From assembly GCF_000717245.1 (NCBI RefSeq), contig NZ_JNYQ01000001.1, positions 1,188,300-1,252,299 of the forward strand: a stretch of 64,000 bases of DNA. The letters are read 5' to 3'. The notes under the pieces are model-generated. The model saw only the letters and a program-made list of their open reading frames with translations. It was not told the origin of the DNA and did not search any database. This document shows, in pieces, positions 9,444 through 16,940 of the stretch; position 1 is the stretch's first letter, and each line of letters opens with the position of its first letter. The stretch comes from Kitasatospora papulosa. GTDB taxonomy: Bacteria > Actinomycetota > Actinomycetes > Streptomycetales > Streptomycetaceae. Made by a program: the position numbers and the translations under genes.

Positions 9444-9453
9444 GCTTGTACGC

Positions 9454-9774
9454 ATGGGATACGGACTGCTGGCCGCGGCCATCGCGGCGGAGGTGACCGC
9501 GACGACGGCCATGAAGTACAGCGAGGGCTTCACCCGGCTGTGGCCCTCGCTCGTCACGGTCGTGGGCTACGTGCTGGCGTTCGCGCTGCTCGCCCAGACC
9601 CTGAAGACGCTGTCGATCGGCACCGCCTATGCCATCTGGGCGGGGGTGGGCACCGCGGCCGTCGCCGCCATCGGCGTCCTCTGGATGGGCGAGTCCGCGG
9701 GTCCGGCCAAGCTGGCCGGCATCGCGCTGATCGTGGCCGGGGTCGTGGTCCTCAATCTCGGAGGGGCCCACTGA
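9454..9774 (+). CDS. SMR-family multidrug efflux protein
   Basis: 106 residues with four transmembrane segments, the standard small-multidrug-resistance size. The membrane-embedded glutamate is E13 (AAEVTATTAMKYSEGFT), and TAYAIWAGVGTA and GVLWMGE are family signatures nearer EmrE/QacC than Gdx/SugE. It functions as a dimeric proton-coupled exporter of cationic compounds. The stop codon shares one base with the start of the TetR gene (TGATG), so the pair is a self-regulated unit. Confidence 0.93.
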   Translation: MGYGLLAAAIAAEVTATTAMKYSEGFTRLWPSLVTVVGYVLAFALLAQTLKTLSIGTAYAIWAGVGTAAVAAIGVLWMGESAGPAKLAGIALIVAGVVVLNLGGAH

Positions 9775-10430
9775 TGGCCCGGCGGCACGACCCCGAGCGG
9801 CGCGAGCGCATCATCGAGGCGGCCATCCGGGTCGTCGGCGCCCAGGGCATCGCTGGTCTCAGCCACCGCAGTGTGGCCGCCGAGGCGGATGTGCCGCTCG
9901 GCTCGACGACGTACCACTTCGCCTCCCTCGACGAGCTGCTGGTCGCCGCGCTCCGCCGGTGCAACGAGAACTTCGCCCGGATGGTCCGGGAGGGGGGCGG
10001 TCTCGCCGACCCCGCCGTCCCGCTCGCCGACGCGCTGACCCGGCTGCTGGGGGAGTGGTTCTCGGGCGGGCGCGGGCCGATGGAGCTGGAGTACGAGCTG
10101 TACCTCGCGGCGCTGAGGCGGCCCGTCCTGCGGCCGGTGGCGGGCGAGTGGGCCGACGCGCTGGTCGAGCCGATCGCCCACCGCACCGACCCGGCCACCG
10201 CGCGGGCGCTCACGGCGCTGCTGGACGGGATCTGCCTCCAGGTGCTCCTGACCGGCGGCGAGTTCGACCCGGTGTACACCCGGGAGATGCTGGCGAGGCT
10301 CGCCGAGGGGGGAGCCGACCGGAGCGCGCGCGGTCCGGCACGGGGGAACGCCTCCTCGGGGCGACGGAGACGGGACCCCCGGGCGACCGCTGACCCGGCG
10401 GGAGACGGACGGACACGCTCCGGCACCTGA
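9774..10430 (+). CDS. TetR-family regulator of the SMR gene
   Basis: 218 residues. The N-terminal HTH is clear (RERIIEAAIRVVGAQGIAGL, then SHRSVAAEADVPLGSTTYHF). The ligand domain follows, and the last ~40 residues are an Arg-rich tail of low complexity. ATG 9774 overlaps the SMR stop; longer readings of the frame run through the SMR gene. It likely represses itself and the efflux gene through the palindromes at 9418-9443. Confidence 0.9.
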   Translation: MARRHDPERRERIIEAAIRVVGAQGIAGLSHRSVAAEADVPLGSTTYHFASLDELLVAALRRCNENFARMVREGGGLADPAVPLADALTRLLGEWFSGGRGPMELEYELYLAALRRPVLRPVAGEWADALVEPIAHRTDPATARALTALLDGICLQVLLTGGEFDPVYTREMLARLAEGGADRSARGPARGNASSGRRRRDPRATADPAGDGRTRSGT

Positions 10431-10473
10431 GACCGGTTCGCACGCGCGGGGCTCGGACGGTTAGGTTCTGTGC

Positions 10474-11472
10474 ATGACCGACACGACTTCCCAGGGCTCC
10501 GCCCGCACCACCGGCGCCGTCGCCGCCGGCCTCGCCACCATCGCCGGTGACGGCACCGTCCTCGACACCTGGTTCCCCGCCCCCGAGCTCACCGCCGAGC
10601 CCGGCCCCGCGGGCACGCAGCGCCTGACCCCCGACGAGGCGGTGAACCGCCTCGGTGAGGGCGCGGCCAAGGCCATCGGTGTGGACGCGCGCCGTGGTGT
10701 GGAGATCGTCGCCGTGTCCACGGTCATCTCCTCGCTCGACGACAAGCCGCTCGACGCGCACGACACCTACCTGCGGCTGCACCTGCTCTCGCACCGTCTC
10801 GTCCAGCCCCACGGGCAGAACCTCGACGGCATCTTCGGCTTCCTCGCCAACGTCGCCTGGACGTCGCTGGGTCCGGTGGCCGTCGACGACCTGGAGAAGG
10901 TCCGGCTGAACGCCCGCGCCGAGGGCCTGCACCTCCAGGTCACCTCCGTGGACAAGTTCCCCCGGATGACGGACTACGTCGCGCCCAAGGGCGTACGGAT
11001 CGCCGACGCCGACCGGGTCAGGCTCGGGGCGCACCTCGCCTCCGGCACGACCGTGATGCACGAGGGCTTCGTCAACTTCAACGCGGGCACCCTCGGCACC
11101 TCCATGGTCGAGGGGCGCATCTCCGCGGGCGTCGTCATCGGCGACGGGTCCGACATCGGCGGCGGCGCCTCCACCATGGGCACGCTGTCCGGCGGCGGCA
11201 AGGAGCGCATCGCCATCGGCAAGCGCTGCCTGATCGGCGCGGAGGCGGGCATCGGGATCGCGCTCGGCGACGAGTGCGTCGTCGAGGCCGGGCTCTACGT
11301 CACGGCCGGCACCCGGGTCACGATGCCGGACGGACAGGTCGTCAAGGCGCGCGAGCTCTCCGGCGCCTCGAACATCCTCTTCCGCCGCAACTCGGTCACC
11401 GGAGCCGTCGAGGCCCGCCCGAACAACGCGGTGTGGGACGGGCTCAACGACGTCCTGCACAGCAACGACTAG
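10474..11472 (+). CDS. dapD: 2,3,4,5-tetrahydropyridine-2,6-dicarboxylate N-succinyltransferase
   Basis: 332 residues, matching the long actinobacterial DapD. It catalyses the succinyl-CoA-dependent step of lysine/meso-diaminopimelate synthesis in the cytosol. The C-terminal half is a left-handed beta-helix with hexapeptide repeats, MHEGFVNFNAGTLG, and the conserved GGGASTMGTLSGGGKERI. The last four bases overlap the end of the convergent dapA-like gene. Confidence 0.96.
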   Translation: MTDTTSQGSARTTGAVAAGLATIAGDGTVLDTWFPAPELTAEPGPAGTQRLTPDEAVNRLGEGAAKAIGVDARRGVEIVAVSTVISSLDDKPLDAHDTYLRLHLLSHRLVQPHGQNLDGIFGFLANVAWTSLGPVAVDDLEKVRLNARAEGLHLQVTSVDKFPRMTDYVAPKGVRIADADRVRLGAHLASGTTVMHEGFVNFNAGTLGTSMVEGRISAGVVIGDGSDIGGGASTMGTLSGGGKERIAIGKRCLIGAEAGIGIALGDECVVEAGLYVTAGTRVTMPDGQVVKARELSGASNILFRRNSVTGAVEARPNNAVWDGLNDVLHSND

Positions 11473-12356
11473 GCGGTAGCGGCGAGGAGTTCCTCGTACA
11501 GCCCACGCAGCCCGGCGGCCGCCTCGCGGCCGGCGGGCTGCAGCGGTTCCCGGACCGTCCCCGCGCCCAGCAGCGCCTTCGCGGTGACGGTGCCCGGCAG
11601 GCCGGCGGCCATCATGGCCTCGACCAGCGGAGCCACCAGACCGTTGAGACGGGCCGCCTCCGCGGTGTCACCGGCGTCGAACGCGTCCAGCACGGCCCGC
11701 ATCTGACGGGGGACCGCGTTGGCGACCGTGCTGACGTATCCGGCACCGCCGATCGCGTACAGCGGGAGGTTCAGCTCCTCGCAGCCCGAGTAGTACGCCA
11801 GCGAGGTCCGCGCCATCACCCCGGTGGCCGCGAGCAGGTCGTACGAACAGTCCTTGACCGCGAGGACGCGCGGGTGTTGCGCCAGACGCAGCAGCGTCGC
11901 CGGTTCGATGCGCGTGCCGGTGCGGCCCGGGATGTCGTACAGCATCAGCCCGACGCCGGTCGCCTCCGCGACCTTGAGGAAGTGCGCCTCCACGGCGGCC
12001 TGCGGCGGGCGGCTGTAGTAGGGGGTCACCACCAGCAGGCCGTCCGCGCCCGCCGCCTCCGCCTCCTGCGCGAGCCGGACCGTGTGCCGGGTGTCGGAGC
12101 TCCCCACCCCCGCGATCAGCGGGACCGAGCCCCCGACCGCCTCCCGGACCGCCCGCAGCAGCGCCGTCTTCTCCTCGTCCGTCGTGGTCGGTGACTCGCC
12201 GGTGGTGCCGCTGAGCACGAGACCGTCGCACCCGTCCGCCACGAGGGCGGCGGCATGGCGGCGGGCGGCGTCCAGGTCCAGGCCGCCCGCGGCGGTGAAC
12301 GGTGTGATCATGGCGCAGAGGGCGCGGCCGAAGGGCCTCGTGGCGGGGGAAGTCAT
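11469..12356 (-). CDS. dapA: 4-hydroxy-tetrahydrodipicolinate synthase family protein
   Basis: 295 residues from ATG 12356 (GGAG about ten bases upstream); an in-frame GTG at 12392 would add 12 residues. DapA signatures are intact: SGTTGESPT, the tyrosine pair TPYYSRPPQ, the arginine in YDIPGRTGT that distinguishes true DapA, and the Schiff-base lysine in LAVKDCSYD. It would condense pyruvate with aspartate semialdehyde, feeding the pathway of the convergent dapD. Streptomyces carry several DapA paralogues, so this may not be the main one. Confidence 0.85.
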   Translation of the reverse strand: MTSPATRPFGRALCAMITPFTAAGGLDLDAARRHAAALVADGCDGLVLSGTTGESPTTTDEEKTALLRAVREAVGGSVPLIAGVGSSDTRHTVRLAQEAEAAGADGLLVVTPYYSRPPQAAVEAHFLKVAEATGVGLMLYDIPGRTGTRIEPATLLRLAQHPRVLAVKDCSYDLLAATGVMARTSLAYYSGCEELNLPLYAIGGAGYVSTVANAVPRQMRAVLDAFDAGDTAEAARLNGLVAPLVEAMMAAGLPGTVTAKALLGAGTVREPLQPAGREAAAGLRGLYEELLAATA

Positions 12357-12496
12357 GTCCGCAGTCTCCGTGTCCGGCCGGTGCGGGTCCACTTAGATCT
12401 GCTTGGGGTGGAAGGCAAGAGACGCTGAACGGTGAAGCCCCTCTGGCATGATCGAACAGAGAGGCGACGAACCGTTCCAGGGGTGGGGCACACGGA

Positions 12497-13138
12497 ATGC
12501 GCGTACGGAAGACGATCTCGGCGGCCGTGCTCACGGCGGCCGTCCTGACGCTGTCCGGCTGCGCCGGATTCCTCGTCCCGGCGGGTGAGGGGGAGCCGGC
12601 CCCGGAACCGGGCCGCACGGCCGCGACGCGGCCGGCCGGCACCGCCCCAGCCCCGGGCGCCGGGGCCACGACGGACGCGCCGGCCCAGGGCGCCCCGAGC
12701 CCCTCGCCGTCGGCCGGTGACTGCCCGGCATCCGGTGCGGTCGTGGACATGGGGCCCGTCCAGACGGCGATGTTCCACCGCGCCGTCACCCTCACGCTCA
12801 CCAACTGCGGGAAGCGGCCGTACCGGGTCCACGGCTACCCGTCGGTCCGGGCGCTGGGCGAGGACGGGGGGCGCATCCCCGTCCCCGTCAACCCGGGCGG
12901 ATCGATGTTCGGCAACGACGAGGGGCCCGAGGAGGTCGTGCTCCGGCCCGGCGGGACGGTCACGTCGACCCTGGCCTGGGTCTCCACGAAGGAGGGCGGC
13001 GACCTCATCGAGGGCGACGCCCTGGAGATCGCGGCCGCGCCGGACGCCGGGGCGAGGATCTTCCCGCTGGAGGAACACGACGTCCGGCTGATGGACGAGC
13101 TGAACACGACGGCCTGGCGCGAGGACACGGCCGGCTGA
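12497..13138 (+). CDS. DUF4232-type lipoprotein
   Basis: 213 residues. Lipoprotein signal with lipobox LSGC (cysteine 22), then an Ala/Pro/Gly linker to residue ~72. The globular part begins GDCPASGAVVDMGPVQTAMFHRAV and has a second cysteine in LTLTNCGKRPYRVHGYPS, typical of the DUF4232 beta-sandwich in secreted actinobacterial proteins. Function unknown; it should be membrane-anchored outside the cell. Divergent from the dapA-like gene. Confidence 0.85.
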   Translation: MRVRKTISAAVLTAAVLTLSGCAGFLVPAGEGEPAPEPGRTAATRPAGTAPAPGAGATTDAPAQGAPSPSPSAGDCPASGAVVDMGPVQTAMFHRAVTLTLTNCGKRPYRVHGYPSVRALGEDGGRIPVPVNPGGSMFGNDEGPEEVVLRPGGTVTSTLAWVSTKEGGDLIEGDALEIAAAPDAGARIFPLEEHDVRLMDELNTTAWREDTAG

Positions 13139-13422
13139 CCGGTCGTCACCTGCCCTGATCCCCGGGGGCGGCCGTGCACGGCGCGCACGCCGGGCGGGCG
13201 TCGGACCGCCGGTCCCGCGACGGCTCCGGGCCCGGGACCACCCCGGCCGGGGAAGCGGCAGCGCGCCGCCGGAGGCCCGCCCCGGCATCGGCGGGGACCT
13301 CGGACGGAACCGGGCACCACGGGACGGAATGCGTCTACGCTGGAGCCCGCGGCCGGGGACCCGTACACACAGGGGCCGGCCCGTCGCACACATCCCGCGC
13401 ACGCCCCGAGGAGAACCCCCTG

Positions 13423-14889
13423 ATGTCCGCAGAGCGCCCCTCCCTGCCGCCGGTGCGGCTGCACACCGAGGCCGAGCTGGCACGGGACGCGCTGGCCGCT
13501 CCGCTGCTCGCCCGGGCCGTCCGCCTCGCCCGCTGGGCGGGCCCCGCGACCCGGGTGGGCGCCGGCGGCGAGCTCGTCGAGGCGCAGCTGCCCGCGGCCG
13601 CCGAGCACCTGGGCCTCGGCGACGACGAGGACGGCGCGGCGTACGCCAGCGAGGCATGGCGCCTCGCCGTCGACACGGGGCTCCTCGACGTCGAGGACCC
13701 GGAGGGCGAGGAGGCGGAGGACGACGCCGAAGGCACCGTGACGGTCGGGGAGAACCTGGGCCTGCTGACCTCCGGTTCGCCGCAGGACGTCCTCGCGATC
13801 TGGCTCGACGGCCTGGAGGCCGTGCACGCGGACGCCACCGCCCCGGCCTTCGACGACTTCGCCGACCTCATCGGCGAGGACGGCAGCGTCGACTTCGAGG
13901 CCCTGGACTGGGACCCGCAGGAGGAGGCCGAATTCCTCGACGGCGTGCTCGGCAACCTCTATCTGCTGACGCTCTCGGAGGCGGGTCCCGCGGACGCCCC
14001 GGTACCGCTGCCCGCCCTGGCCGCGTCCATGGTGGTGCCCGAGGACATGGGCGAGCCCACCGACGACGTCCTCGAACAGGTGTCGGAGGTCATGATGCGG
14101 CTGGACGACCAGTTCCGGGTGCTCGCCCCCATCGGGATCGTCGAGTACCGGCCGGTGGACGAGGCGTTGCTGACCGAGGAGGGCGAGGAGGCGACACCGC
14201 CCGCCGACGACGACGACGTCACCCGCTACGGCATGGTCAAGCTGACCCCGCTCGGTCTCTACGGCATCCGGGAACGCATGCTGGAGGCCGGCGTGGACGC
14301 CCCCGCCGTCGGTGACCTCGCGGACAAGGGGGCCGACGTCCTCCTCGACGGCATCGCGTACTACCCCGAGGAGGCCGCGCGCACCGAGGTCGGCCTCTGG
14401 CTCGGCCGGCGCGGCACGGACGAGGCGGAGGCGGCCGCTGCCGAACTCCTGGGCGCGGCACGGGGAGCCGACGAGCGCGCCCCGCTGCGCAGGCTCCACT
14501 GCCAGCAGGCCCTCGCGCTGGTCGGGCCGGAGGCCGAGCCCGCCGTGCGCGCCGTGCTCGACGACCCCGAACTCGGCGGACTGGCGCGGGTCTGGCTCGC
14601 GGAGCGCGGCGCCGCGGACGTACCGGCGCCTCCGGAGTCGATGATCTTCTGGCTCGCCGTCGACACGATCGCCGCCCAACTGGACGCGGACGGCGATCTG
14701 GAGGAGCTCCAGGAACTGGTCGAAGGGCTCTCCGGCCAGCACAGCGGCTTCTTCGACCAGGCATGGAGGGTCGAGCACCCCGCGACGCCGGACGTGCTGG
14801 AGGCCGTGGGACGGCTGCACCGGGACCGCAAGATCGCCAAGGACGCCCGCAAGGCCGCCTTCAAGGCCCGCTCGCGCGCGAAGGACTGA
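13423..14889 (+). CDS. Large acidic hypothetical protein
   Basis: 488 residues from ATG 13423, preceded by GAGGAG. No signal peptide or membrane segment. It is strongly acidic around residues 90-115 (EDPEGEEAEDDAEG) and 245-265 (EEGEEATPPADDDD); the C-terminal third is helical with Ala/Leu repeats, suggesting HEAT-like packing, and the tail is basic (KDARKAAFKARSRAKD). I recognise no catalytic motif. Codon use is that of a normal expressed gene. It stands alone, with about 280 bases upstream and 240 downstream. Confidence 0.8.
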   Translation: MSAERPSLPPVRLHTEAELARDALAAPLLARAVRLARWAGPATRVGAGGELVEAQLPAAAEHLGLGDDEDGAAYASEAWRLAVDTGLLDVEDPEGEEAEDDAEGTVTVGENLGLLTSGSPQDVLAIWLDGLEAVHADATAPAFDDFADLIGEDGSVDFEALDWDPQEEAEFLDGVLGNLYLLTLSEAGPADAPVPLPALAASMVVPEDMGEPTDDVLEQVSEVMMRLDDQFRVLAPIGIVEYRPVDEALLTEEGEEATPPADDDDVTRYGMVKLTPLGLYGIRERMLEAGVDAPAVGDLADKGADVLLDGIAYYPEEAARTEVGLWLGRRGTDEAEAAAAELLGAARGADERAPLRRLHCQQALALVGPEAEPAVRAVLDDPELGGLARVWLAERGAADVPAPPESMIFWLAVDTIAAQLDADGDLEELQELVEGLSGQHSGFFDQAWRVEHPATPDVLEAVGRLHRDRKIAKDARKAAFKARSRAKD

Positions 14890-15060
14890 ACCCGGGGCGT
14901 GCACGGCCGGTCCGGACCGCTGAGCGCCTGGAGCCGGGAGGGCTCGGGGCGGAGGGTTTCGGCCAGGGCGTCCTGCACCGGACACGGCCGGGTGCACCGG
15001 TTCGTCCCGGAACGCGGCACGGTTTGATGTGCAGGCCCGCTCGACGTCGTACGTCGTTCA

Positions 15061-15126
15061 ACTCCTGTTGGTGCGGGGCAGGGAGCGTGATCGCGCCAAC
15101 CCACCCGGCCACGCACCAGCAGGAGT
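15061..15126 (+). promoter_or_regulatory. Candidate RBS-sequestering hairpin before the PhoX-like gene
   Basis: Arms 15061-15075 and 15112-15126 pair over 15 bases with a single G-U, around a 36-base loop. The right arm contains the AGGAG ribosome-binding site of the gene starting at 15132, so a transcript carrying this stem would hide its own Shine-Dalgarno. Seen directly; function is inference. Confidence 0.5.
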
Positions 15127-15131
15127 CCTCG

Positions 15132-16601
15132 ATGTCGATCACGCGCAGGGAATTCAGCAGACAGTCCGCCCTCACCGGCGCCGGCATAGCCCTGACCGGT
15201 GCCGTCGGCACCCTGGCCACGGCTCCCGGCGCCCTGGCGGCCGAGGACGCGCGACACGGCGGCGGACACGGGCACGACGACGACAAGGGGCACGGGCTCG
15301 GCAAGGAGCTCGGCTACGGCCCGCTGCTCCCCGACCCGAAGGGCATACTCGCGCTGCCCGCCGGATTCTCGTACCGCGTCCTCACCCACAGCGGTGTCAC
15401 CAAGCTGGAGACCGGCGAGCCGACCCCCTCCAACCACGACGGCACCGCCGCCTTCGAAGGGGCCCGCGGAGTCACCCTGCTGGTCAACAACCACGAGCTG
15501 AGCGGCACCCGGGCCGGCTGGGAGCACCCCGTCCCGCTCACCGAGGGCCTCGTGTACGACCCGGTCGCCGCCGGCGGCTGCACGGTCGTGGAGACCCGCC
15601 GCGACGGCCGCACCGCCGAGTGGGTCGGTATCGCCGGCACGTCGACCAACTGCGCGGGCGGCAGCACCGAGTGGGGCACCTGGCTCACCTGCGAGGAGAC
15701 CGAGGACAAGGCCGGCAAGAACGGCCTCCTCAAGGACCACGGCTACGTCTTCGAGGTCGACCCGTACGACAAGCGCGCCAACCGCGACCCGCGACCGATC
15801 AAGGCGTTCGGCCGGTACGCCCACGAGGCCGTCGTCATCGACCCGAAGCGCGGCCACGCCTATCTGACCGAGGACGCCTCCGGCCCCAACGGCCTGCTCT
15901 ACCGCTGGGTCCCGCCGCACGGCTTCACGCACGGCCGCGGCAAGCTGCGCACGCTCGCCGACGACGCCGGTGTCCTCCAGGCCGCCAAGTGCTTCGACAG
16001 GAAGGGCGCGTTCGTCGACGACCTGTCGCGCGCCACGGAGATCGGCACCGTCTACGGCGTGGACTGGGCCGACGTGCCCGACCGCGACGCGAAGACGGTC
16101 TCGGTCCGCAAGCAGTTCACCGAGGGACAGGTCACCCGGGCCCGCAAGCTCGAGGGCATGTGGTGGGGCGACGGCGGTGCCTACGTCGTCTCCTCCTTCG
16201 CGCGCGGCGAGAGCCCGGTCGCCCACGACGGCCAGGTCTGGTTCTACGACCCCAAGCGCCGCACGCTGACCCTGAAGGTGCTCCTCGGCGTCAACGCCGA
16301 CCCCTCCAAGGACGGCGCCTTCGACGGCCCGGACAACATCACCGTGTCCCCCTACGGCGGTCTGGTCATCGCCGAGGACGGCGAAGGGATCCAGCACCTC
16401 TTCGGGGCCACCGACAGCGGCCGCACCTACCCGATCGCGCGCAACGAGCTGAACGGCGGCACGGAGGAGGACCCCTCCTACAGCGAATTCACCGGGGTCA
16501 CCTTCTCGCCCGACGGGAAGACGCTGTTCGCCAACATCCAGACCCCCGGCATCATGCTCGCCATCACGGGCCCGTGGAAGCGCCAGCCGCACAAGCACTG
16601 A
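15132..16601 (+). CDS. Tat-exported PhoX/DUF839-family phosphatase-like protein
   Basis: 489 residues. A twin-arginine signal is clear (TRREFSR at residues 4-10, then a hydrophobic stretch to GALAAED). A His/Asp-rich segment follows (HGGGHGHDDDKGHG, residues ~43-57). The remainder matches the DUF839/PhoX propeller: LLVNNHELSG, GTWLTCEETEDKAG, YAHEAVVIDPKRGHAYLTEDASG and NGLLYRWVPP. PhoX proteins are Ca/Fe-dependent secreted phosphatases; the substrate here is not shown by sequence. ATG 15132 has AGGAG seven bases upstream. Confidence 0.9.
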   Translation: MSITRREFSRQSALTGAGIALTGAVGTLATAPGALAAEDARHGGGHGHDDDKGHGLGKELGYGPLLPDPKGILALPAGFSYRVLTHSGVTKLETGEPTPSNHDGTAAFEGARGVTLLVNNHELSGTRAGWEHPVPLTEGLVYDPVAAGGCTVVETRRDGRTAEWVGIAGTSTNCAGGSTEWGTWLTCEETEDKAGKNGLLKDHGYVFEVDPYDKRANRDPRPIKAFGRYAHEAVVIDPKRGHAYLTEDASGPNGLLYRWVPPHGFTHGRGKLRTLADDAGVLQAAKCFDRKGAFVDDLSRATEIGTVYGVDWADVPDRDAKTVSVRKQFTEGQVTRARKLEGMWWGDGGAYVVSSFARGESPVAHDGQVWFYDPKRRTLTLKVLLGVNADPSKDGAFDGPDNITVSPYGGLVIAEDGEGIQHLFGATDSGRTYPIARNELNGGTEEDPSYSEFTGVTFSPDGKTLFANIQTPGIMLAITGPWKRQPHKH

Positions 16602-16617
16602 CCCGGCACCGGCACGT

Positions 16618-16650
16618 GCGGCGCGCGCGGGAAATCCCCTCGCGCGCCGC
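16618..16650 (+). terminator. Terminator after the PhoX-like gene
   Basis: Inverted repeat GCGGCGCGCG (16618-16627) and CGCGCGCCGC (16641-16650), with a further GGG/CCC pairing inside. It lies 17 bases after the stop codon. Confidence 0.65.
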
Positions 16651-16760
16651 GCGGCCGTCCTCCTAGAGTCATGGCCATGCACCTCCCGGTGCGAAGGCAG
16701 CGGCTACTTCCTTTCCCGAAACACGCCGCAGCCGTCCTGATCTCGGGAGGCACATGCGCC

Positions 16761-16899
16761 GGGGTGCCCGGTGCGCAGGTGACGGATACTTCATTGATCC
16801 GAGGGTCGCGGGTTCGAGTCCCGCCCGGCCACGGCCGGTAGCTCAGCCGGACAGAGCATCGGAAGAGCACCGTCGCCGACTCCTGATCTCGGGCACCCC
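16761..16899 (+). ncRNA. Y RNA (YrlA-like) with permuted tRNA-mimic module
   Basis: About 139 bases ending 41 bases before the Ro60 orthologue gene. Terminal stem: 16761-16770 pairs perfectly with 16890-16899. Second stem: 16778-16785 with 16870-16877 (one G-U). These two would form the Ro60-binding part. Inside is a complete tRNA-like fold in permuted order: stem TCCGA/TCGGA (16798-16802 with 16859-16863), a five-base variable stretch GGGTC, a T-arm GCGGG-TTCGAGT-CCCGC (16808-16824), an acceptor-like hairpin CCGGC-CACG-GCCGG (16825-16838), TA, and a D-arm GCTC-AGCCGGACA-GAGC (16841-16857) with the G18G19 pair. Bacterial YrlA RNAs are known tRNA mimics of this kind encoded beside rsr. Ends are approximate. 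Confidence 0.88.
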
Positions 16900-16940
16900 T
16901 CCTCCGCTGTGCCCTCTCCCATGAATTCGGGGGAATTCAC

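Noticed and set aside
16798..16863. An ordinary tRNA gene suggested by TTCGAGT and GCTCAG motifs.
   Set aside because: The T-arm precedes the D-arm, there is no anticodon loop, and the acceptor is closed by a tetraloop. The outer stems and adjacent Ro60 gene identify it as a Y RNA.
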